Assembly: GCA_023269675.1 (NCBI GenBank) | Contig: JAHFSX010000031.1 | Coordinates: 1 to 64,000 of the forward strand | DNA length: 64,000 bases | Reading direction: 5' to 3' | Source: Verrucomicrobiota bacterium | GTDB taxonomy: Bacteria > Verrucomicrobiota > Kiritimatiellia > RFP12 > UBA1067 | Shown here: positions 58,101 through 64,000 of the stretch, in pieces | Layout: each line of letters starts with the position of its first letter | How positions within the stretch are numbered: the stretch's first letter is position 1 | Program-made: the position numbers and the translations under genes | Notes under the pieces: model-generated | Told to the model about the DNA's origin: nothing | Databases searched by the model: none | Seen by the model: only the letters and a program-made list of their open reading frames with translations

Positions 58101-58292
58101 GTCAGGCAGGGTGGCGAGCCAGGCGGGCGCCGCGGAATCTCCGCAACGCTCCGGCCAGAGCTGCGCCATGTCGCGCAGCGCGCCGGCCACGGCGGGCGGG
58201 GAGATCAGGGCGACGCGGCGCCGCGTTTCCGTCACTCCGGCCACAGCCGCGCCCGTAACCACAATGAGAAGGCAGGCGATCAGTTTAGTCAT
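55137..58292 (-). CDS. HzsA-related haem protein with C-terminal FGE-like domain
   Basis: The 1051-residue exported protein has a signal peptide and a beta-propeller-like region (about 150-480; LQLHWDARRLMFTSNNARG, DGRVMYLRWEYSDIPHF, MNPDGTGQRALYGSNSYWPNSMFYARPIP). Two c-haem motifs follow, CAGCH near 565 and CIACH near 616, resembling hydrazine-synthase-alpha-related proteins. A linker near 770-800 contains a dispersed DNA repeat in frame. The C-terminal FGE-sulfatase-type domain (about 805-1050) keeps GNVWEW and GGSW but shows no pair of active-site cysteines after GGSW, so formylglycine formation is doubtful. It is followed upstream by three sulfatase genes on the same strand. The function is unknown. 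Confidence 0.75.
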   Translation of the reverse strand: MTKLIACLLIVVTGAAVAGVTETRRRVALISPPAVAGALRDMAQLWPERCGDSAAPAWLATLPDDRAALLKRLDAGEAPAAAEGDALVARVRSALLALPLLDADRLLAVRRSANNLALPTNWNNLRETSRKGLTNQIVTLTALRGAPQLSAVWQPPRAADYAGDLQLHWDARRLMFTSNNARGNYRVYELDLARPSEPAREITQIPDDDVDNYAGCWLADDAALFLSTATMIGVPCVRGSSYIGHLYKSEPSGGSIRRLTFDQEHNWCPTLLADGRVMYLRWEYSDIPHFVSRMLFTMNPDGTGQRALYGSNSYWPNSMFYARPIPDDPRRFAAVISGHHDTTRMGELIVFDPARGRSEADGVVQRIPGRGQPVKPVIADRLVSDSWPKFLHPCPLGGSYILTACQPDAKAPWGLYLVDLFDNITLIYEEPGQALLEPCLLQPTHRPPVVPSQVEPGKPALVKVVDVYEGPGLAGIPRGTVKALRVISYAFSYRGMGGQVDRVGLDGPWDVKRILGTVPVARDGSAYFEVPANTPVAFQPLDAGGRALQLMRSWITVMPGELQSCAGCHETQNSGSGLRQRMAALELPPAQITPWYGPARGFSFNREVQPVLDRLCIACHNGSDPKRPDFTLRPDARAGSAAASYNTAAHFPPAYLALRTYVRGHTIESDMHLLTPCEFHASTTELARLLEAGHHGVRIDAEAWDRINTWIDLNTPAHGTWTENAGEARVAPWSARRRELIKRYAGVEDDLEDGAYRQSWASKPTSAQPVEGERPREPHASKDGPPETRPPRIAPAAFTPESKSVDLGEGAVLRFVRVPAGSLTSSSGATRTFARPFWMGACEVRNRDYARFDPAHDSRIETGEFLQFSERERGCPCNLPDQPVCRVAQVRASAFCAWLSARAGLRCRLPTAAEWEWAARAGSAAPSGWGAATNDFSRTANLADQNLRSVMTLGWGLPSGAIPPYRPAATNVNDGFRVSAPVGSFQANAWGLFDTQGNVWEWTSDATGAGLAAACGGSWYSRPEKALFDARVTYPNWQPVYDVGFRVLVDD
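55921..55984. repeat. Dispersed GC-rich repeat inside a coding region
   Basis: The right part (55958-55984) is the 27-bp unit (GCGGCTCGCGGGGACGCTCG... to CCCTCCA), one mismatch from the copy at 51647-51673. GGAGGGCGAG at 55921-55930 is its inverted partner end. On the minus strand the element is read in frame as VEGERPREP...PPETRPPR between the haem region and FGE-like domain. Confidence 0.75.
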
Positions 58293-58328
58293 GACAGAAT
58301 CGGTCTCCCCCGGGGCGTTTCTAAAAGG

Positions 58329-60233
58329 TCAGAAGTTCCAGCGGCGCGGTTTGGCGTCGGACGGACGCTTGACCTCGATCCAGTCGACCTCGACGGGCTG
58401 TTTCTGGGCGGGCAGATACACGCGCAGGATGTTGAGCGGGAAGCTCTCGGAAACGTTGACCGTCAGCACCTGCCAGTCGCCGCCCCTGAGTTCGAACGGC
58501 GCCGACTGCGAGGCGTCTTGTCCCGCGCCGGACAGGCCTTCGAGCCTGCCGGGGCCCGGGGCAGCGGCGCGCGCCCGGAGGCGCACGGCGGCCGGCCCCC
58601 TGGTGAGTCCCGCGGCCAAGCCGAGGAAAGGGGCGTCGCCCGTGCCCCGGACCGTCACGATGCCGTTGGTGAAAGCGACCGTGCAGTTCCGCGCTTTCCA
58701 GTCGCTCTGCGCCTCGGGGCCCGGCTTGGGCTGTTCCTTTTGCGGGACGCCCTCCAGATCGGGGCGGTAGGCCGCGGGATCGAACGCGGGATTCGGCAGC
58801 GGCACGACCGCGTGGGTGTCGCGCAGGAATGCGTCGATGCGCGCGTCCATGTCCTTCACGCGCTGCGGCTCCTGCGCCGCGAGATCGCGCGTTTCGCCGA
58901 GGTCGCTGGCGAGGTTGAAGAGCTTCCAGCGGTGGGCGCCCTGCTCGCCGCCGTGGAAGATCCGGATCAGCTTCCAGTCGCCGCACAGCACGGACACGGC
59001 GGGCGGCAGCCACTCGGGCACACGCGGATCGTGCGGGAAAAAGGTGAGGATGGACTCGCGCTGCAGCGGGCGGCCTTCCAAGGCGGGCACGATGCTGATG
59101 CCGTCGAAGCGCTGGCCCTCGGCGGGTTTCAGCGCGAGCATCTCCAGCAGGGTGGGATAGAAGTCGCAGCTCTGGATGACCGCGTCGCTGCGCGAGCCTC
59201 CGGCCACGGTGCCGGGCCAGCAGACGACGCAGGGCACGCGGACGCCGCCCTCGTAGAGCGTGGCTTTGCCGCCGCGCAGGGGCGCGTTGCTGGTGGGCGT
59301 GGTGTTGTCCACCTCGTTGTACATGTTGCCGCCGTTGTCGGAGAAGAAGACGATGAGGGTCTTGTCCGTCAGGCCGAGGCGGTCCAGCGTGCGCATCAGC
59401 GTGCCGACCGCGTCGTCCATGGACTCGACCATGGCCGCGTAGGTCGGGCTGCGCTGCGGGTCGGCGGGGTTCACGCGTGACCGGTATTTCTCGATCAGGT
59501 TGGTTTTGGCGTTGAATGGCGCGTGGACCGAGAACATCCAGTAGTTGAGGAAGAAGGGGCGCTCCTTGTTTTTTTCCATGAACGCGACCGCCTCCTTGGC
59601 CATGCGGTCCTCGAGGTGCTGGTTGGGCTCGCCGGGGTCGGCGTCGAAATCCTTGAACTTCCAGGGCGCGACGTAGCTGCCCGCCGGACCGGGGCCGGCG
59701 TAGTGCGGCACGTCCACATCGAAGCCCTGCTGGAGCGGCGAGAAAGGCTCCGGCCCCAGGTGCCATTTGCCGAAGTGCCCCGTGGCGTAGCCGGCGGCTT
59801 TGAGCGATTCCGCGAGCGTGACGTACTCGGTTTTGAGGCGCGTGGCCGAGGTGCAGACCGTGGCTTTGTTGCCGGCGGGACCGTTTTTACCGGAAGTGGC
59901 TTGGAGTCGTTCCTCGGTTTCGTGGCACACGGGCGAGGTGATGCCGATGCGCGCGGGGTTGAGGCCGGTGAGGATGCTGGCGCGGGTCGGCGAGCAGAGC
60001 GGGCTGGCGGAGTAGGCGCGGTTGAAGGTCATGCCGCGCTTCGCGAGCCGTTCGAGGTTGGGCGTGCGGTAGAACTTGGTCTGGCCGTAGAGCGTGGTGT
60101 CCGCCCAGCCCAGGTCGTCGGCGAGGATGAAGACGACGTTGGGACGGAGCGGGGTGGCCGCCCGCGCAGGGGAAGAAGCGAGGCAGAGGGGAACGAGCGT
60201 TGCGGCGAGCAGGTGTGCGAGCATATTCGGCAT
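58329..60233 (-). CDS. S1-family sulfatase (first)
   Basis: The 634-residue exported hydrolase has a signal peptide (about 1-26) and the metal-site start PNVVFILADDLGWADT. The modification motif CSPTRASILTG has Cys80 as the residue converted to formylglycine. GKWHLG, FSDNGG and ATLYEGGVRVP follow. Beyond the sulfatase core (about 30-500) a C-terminal beta-rich extension (about 510-634; CTVAFTNGIVTVRGTGDAPFLGL) may bind substrate. It is closest to arylsulfatase A-like enzymes. It is third in a minus-strand sulfatase run ahead of the HzsA/FGE-like gene. The sulfated substrate is not known. Confidence 0.92.
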   Translation of the reverse strand: MPNMLAHLLAATLVPLCLASSPARAATPLRPNVVFILADDLGWADTTLYGQTKFYRTPNLERLAKRGMTFNRAYSASPLCSPTRASILTGLNPARIGITSPVCHETEERLQATSGKNGPAGNKATVCTSATRLKTEYVTLAESLKAAGYATGHFGKWHLGPEPFSPLQQGFDVDVPHYAGPGPAGSYVAPWKFKDFDADPGEPNQHLEDRMAKEAVAFMEKNKERPFFLNYWMFSVHAPFNAKTNLIEKYRSRVNPADPQRSPTYAAMVESMDDAVGTLMRTLDRLGLTDKTLIVFFSDNGGNMYNEVDNTTPTSNAPLRGGKATLYEGGVRVPCVVCWPGTVAGGSRSDAVIQSCDFYPTLLEMLALKPAEGQRFDGISIVPALEGRPLQRESILTFFPHDPRVPEWLPPAVSVLCGDWKLIRIFHGGEQGAHRWKLFNLASDLGETRDLAAQEPQRVKDMDARIDAFLRDTHAVVPLPNPAFDPAAYRPDLEGVPQKEQPKPGPEAQSDWKARNCTVAFTNGIVTVRGTGDAPFLGLAAGLTRGPAAVRLRARAAAPGPGRLEGLSGAGQDASQSAPFELRGGDWQVLTVNVSESFPLNILRVYLPAQKQPVEVDWIEVKRPSDAKPRRWNF

Positions 60234-60245
60234 GGTCGATTACTC

Positions 60246-61684
60246 CTATAACGAGGGCGGTGGTTGGACCGAGGTGTCGGCGGTGCGGCTGACCCATTGG
60301 AGGAGAGCGGTGAAGAGCCGGTCGCGCGCGGGCCGGGCCGCGCCGCGGTCGGCGAGGTTGACAAGTTCGTCGGGGTCGGTTTGCAGGTCGTAGAGCTCGA
60401 GGGCCGGTACGCGTCCGCCCAGGCTCTGGGGGTCCATCTCGGCCAGCACCTGGAAGAGCCACGGGAACTGCTCCTTGACGCGCACGGTCTCGCCGTAGCT
60501 GCGGTTGCCCCAGAGTTTCCGCTCTTTGCTGTCGGCGTTGACCTGACGCCAGGGGGGCGTGAGCTTCTCACGGTAGATCAGATGCCAGCGCCCGTCGCAG
60601 ACGCTGCGTTCCTGCATGCCGCCGTTCGGCAGCACGCCGCGGTCGGAGATCTCGGCGAAAATGAAGTCATGGCCTTTCGCTGCCGGGCAGCCCTCCAACA
60701 CGGGACGCAGCGAAACACCGTGTGTCTCCGGCAGCGGGGCGAGTCCCAGCAGGTCCAGCAGCGTGGGACCGAGGTCGAGTTCGCTGACCAGCGCGCCGCT
60801 ACCGATGCCAGCCGCCTGGCCCGGCGCGCGGACGATGAGCGGCACGCGCAGCCCGAGGTCGTGGAGGGTCATCTTGCCGTGCTGGAAGGCCGGCCCGTGG
60901 TCGCCCATGAAGACGACGAGGGTATTGGTCTCCTGGCCGGAGGCGCGTAGCGCCTCCAGCGCTTCACCCACCAGACGGTCGGCCTTCTCGATCGCCGCGA
61001 GGTATTCCGCCCAGTCTTGGCGCACGGCCGGCGTGGCGGGCAGGAACGCGGGCGGCTTGACGGCGCCGGGGTCCACGCGGATCTTCACCTGGTCGCTGTC
61101 GGGGAAGGGCCGGTGGGATTCCGAGATGTTGTAAAACAGGTGCCAGGGCTTACCGGCTTTCGCCGCGCGCCGGAGGAAGCCCTCCATGGCTTCGCGTCCG
61201 GTGTGCTGCAGGAATTCATCGTACGGGAATTTCTCGACCGGCGCGACGTGCAGCTTGTGCGTGACGCCCTGATAATACCCGGCGTCCCGTAACCGTTCCA
61301 CCCAGGTCGGAAGGCCGTCGCGGATGCGGTTGCGGCGGTAGAGCGGGTTGTTCTTCTCGGCCTCCGTAAGGCGCGCCGCGGGCTTGTGGTAGTTGGGCGT
61401 GTTGTTGAGCAGGCCGTTCATGTGGCTGTGCAGGCCAGTGTAGAGGGCGGCCTTCGAAGCGGAGCAGACCGGATAGGCCACGAAGGCGTTGCGGAAAAGC
61501 ATGCCCGAGCGCGCCAGCGCGTCCATGTTCGGCGTCTGCAGCCCGGGGGTGCCCAGGCAGCCGAGATGCGCGCCCTGGTCCTCGGTGAGGATGAACAGGA
61601 GGTTGGGTTTTGAAACTGTGTCACCCCTGCCCGGAGTCGTGAGGGCAAAGGCCGTCAAGAGCATGAGCAGGCGGCGCCTGTGTT

Positions 61685-61688
<4 letters not shown>
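60246..61688 (-). CDS. S1-family sulfatase (second), CSASK motif
   Basis: The 480-residue exported protein has a signal peptide and the sulfatase core: NLLFILTEDQGAHLGCLGTPG, then VCSASKAALYTG with Cys75. SHRPFPDSD, VVFMGDHGPAFQHGKMTLHDLGLRVPLIVRAPG and the C-terminal LYDLQTDPDELVNLAD follow. The conversion motif is C-x-A-x-K, not the canonical C-x-P-x-R, so maturation to formylglycine is uncertain. It resembles heparan-N-sulfatase-like members of family S1. Its ATG overlaps the previous gene's stop by 4 bp (ATGA), so the two are coupled. 12 bp separate it from the first sulfatase. Confidence 0.88.
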
Positions 61689-63331
<1,643 letters not shown>

Positions 63332-63378
63332 GCCATTTCTCTCCCTGTGCAATGTGGGTTAAATGCAAGAACGTCAAA

Positions 63379-63399
63379 CGGCGGCACTTATTGCCGCCG
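63379..63399. terminator. Hairpin between the methyltransferase and the sulfatase run
   Basis: CGGCGGCA (63379-63386) and TGCCGCCG (63392-63399) with a 5-nt loop, 18 bp beyond the minus-strand stop of the methyltransferase. On the minus strand TTTGACG follows. Confidence 0.5.
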
Positions 63400-63416
63400 G
63401 ATGCGCGCCCGAGCGT

Positions 63417-64000
63417 TTAACGCAGGCTTTTGACCACGCCGTATCCGCGGCGCGGCAGGACCTCGGCGTTGCCGAAAACCCCGTTCTGGAGCTCCTCGAG
63501 CGCGCGGGCGGCTTTCGCGACGATCAGGCAGGTGCCGCCCGGCCGCAGCGTGGCGTGCGCGGTCTGCAGGAACAGCTCCGCGATGCGGAAGTCGGAGTAG
63601 TAGGGCGGATTGCCCACGAAGAGGCCGAAGCCGGTTTTGCCGATGCCTTCGTCGGAAAGGATCAGCTCGGTCTTCTCCAGTCCCAGCGCCGTGATGTTGC
63701 GGTGGGTGGAGGCCATGGCGCGGGCGTGCGAGTCGACAAAGGTCACGCGGACGTTCGGCTGGCTCTTGGCCAGCAGGATGCCGACGACGCCGCAGCCGCA
63801 GCCCATGTCCAGCACGCGCTGGTTGGGCGTGAGTTCGCGCGCCGCGATTTCGGCCAGCGCCAGCCCGCCCGCGTCGGTGCGGCGGTGGGAGAAGACGCCG
63901 GGCAGGGAGACGAGCGTGTACTTTTCGCCGCCGGGCAAGGAGGCCGGGAAGGCGGCGCTGAAATCGCGCGCCTCTTGGAGCGGCTCCCTTTTGCGGACGG
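63417..64000 (-). CDS. RsmC/RlmG-type rRNA guanine-N2 methyltransferase, 3' part
   Basis: The open frame runs off the right edge, leaving about 193 residues. Visible are PGVFSHRRTDAGGLALAEIA and the SAM-binding motif VLDMGCGCGVVGILLA. The catalytic NPPY motif stands in FGLFVGNPPYYSDFRIAELFL, followed by LRPGGTCLIVAKAARALEELQNGVF. The NPPY motif and single visible Rossmann domain fit small rRNA m2G methyltransferases such as RsmC or RlmG. Whether an N-terminal pseudo-methyltransferase domain precedes it cannot be seen. Confidence 0.85.
   Translation of the reverse strand, partial: VRKREPLQEARDFSAAFPASLPGGEKYTLVSLPGVFSHRRTDAGGLALAEIAARELTPNQRVLDMGCGCGVVGILLAKSQPNVRVTFVDSHARAMASTHRNITALGLEKTELILSDEGIGKTGFGLFVGNPPYYSDFRIAELFLQTAHATLRPGGTCLIVAKAARALEELQNGVFGNAEVLPRRGYGVVKSLR

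Overview
The window looks like part of a high-GC genome from the PVC superphylum, most plausibly Kiritimatiellota, Lentisphaerota or Verrucomicrobiota. This is inferred from gene content: three Tat-exported Gfo/Idh/MocA oxidoreductases, a ThuA-HEAT-discoidin protein, clustered S1 sulfatases, an HzsA-like haem protein carrying an FGE-type domain, and a XylR-type regulator. No rRNA is present, so the lineage cannot be fixed from this window.

Layout. Bases 1-3200 hold a phage- or plasmid-like replication module: a replisome-organiser-like protein with a repeat tail, a DnaC-like helicase loader and an excisionase-like HTH protein. It abuts the 3' end of a tRNA-Arg(CCT) gene. From 3372 a strong promoter drives ornithine and aspartate carbamoyltransferases. 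These run with overlapping genes into a WPFY-repeat envelope protein, the MlaE-MlaF-MlaD lipid transporter and a dihydrouridine synthase, followed by an orphan propeller sensor kinase. Bases 13.6-23.3 kb hold a sugar-oriented block: Gfo/Idh, Nramp-like transporter, HpcH aldolase, a second Gfo/Idh, ThuA-HEAT-discoidin, and a divergent XylR/AraC regulator with a 41-bp palindrome in the shared intergenic region.

Bases 23.3-25.35 kb are repeat-rich and carry two YqjD/YqjE-like genes and a small conserved protein. An alcohol dehydrogenase, KDPG aldolase and zinc-ribbon/HEAT protein follow. Bases 28.36-38.07 kb are a redox operon: EtfB, ferredoxin-EtfA, ETF-quinone oxidoreductase, Gfo/Idh, a membrane-anchored heptahaem cytochrome, ApbE and a discoidin-like protein, ending at an intrinsic terminator. 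gatCAB and a pilB-pilT-pilB set follow, then trxB, an MsbA-type ABC exporter, murJ, ybaB, recR and yggS. A cupin gene sits in a repeat-bearing, gene-poor stretch. The right end has a phosphoribosyltransferase, the prepilin peptidase, the HzsA/FGE-like protein, three sulfatases and a truncated RsmC-like methyltransferase.

Besides the genes, the window is notable for short periodic repeats in intergenic spacers (period 7 or 9), paired hairpin repeats, and a 27-bp dispersed repeat that also lies in frame inside the HzsA/FGE-like gene. Long ORFs antisense to the GC-rich genes were treated as coding shadows.
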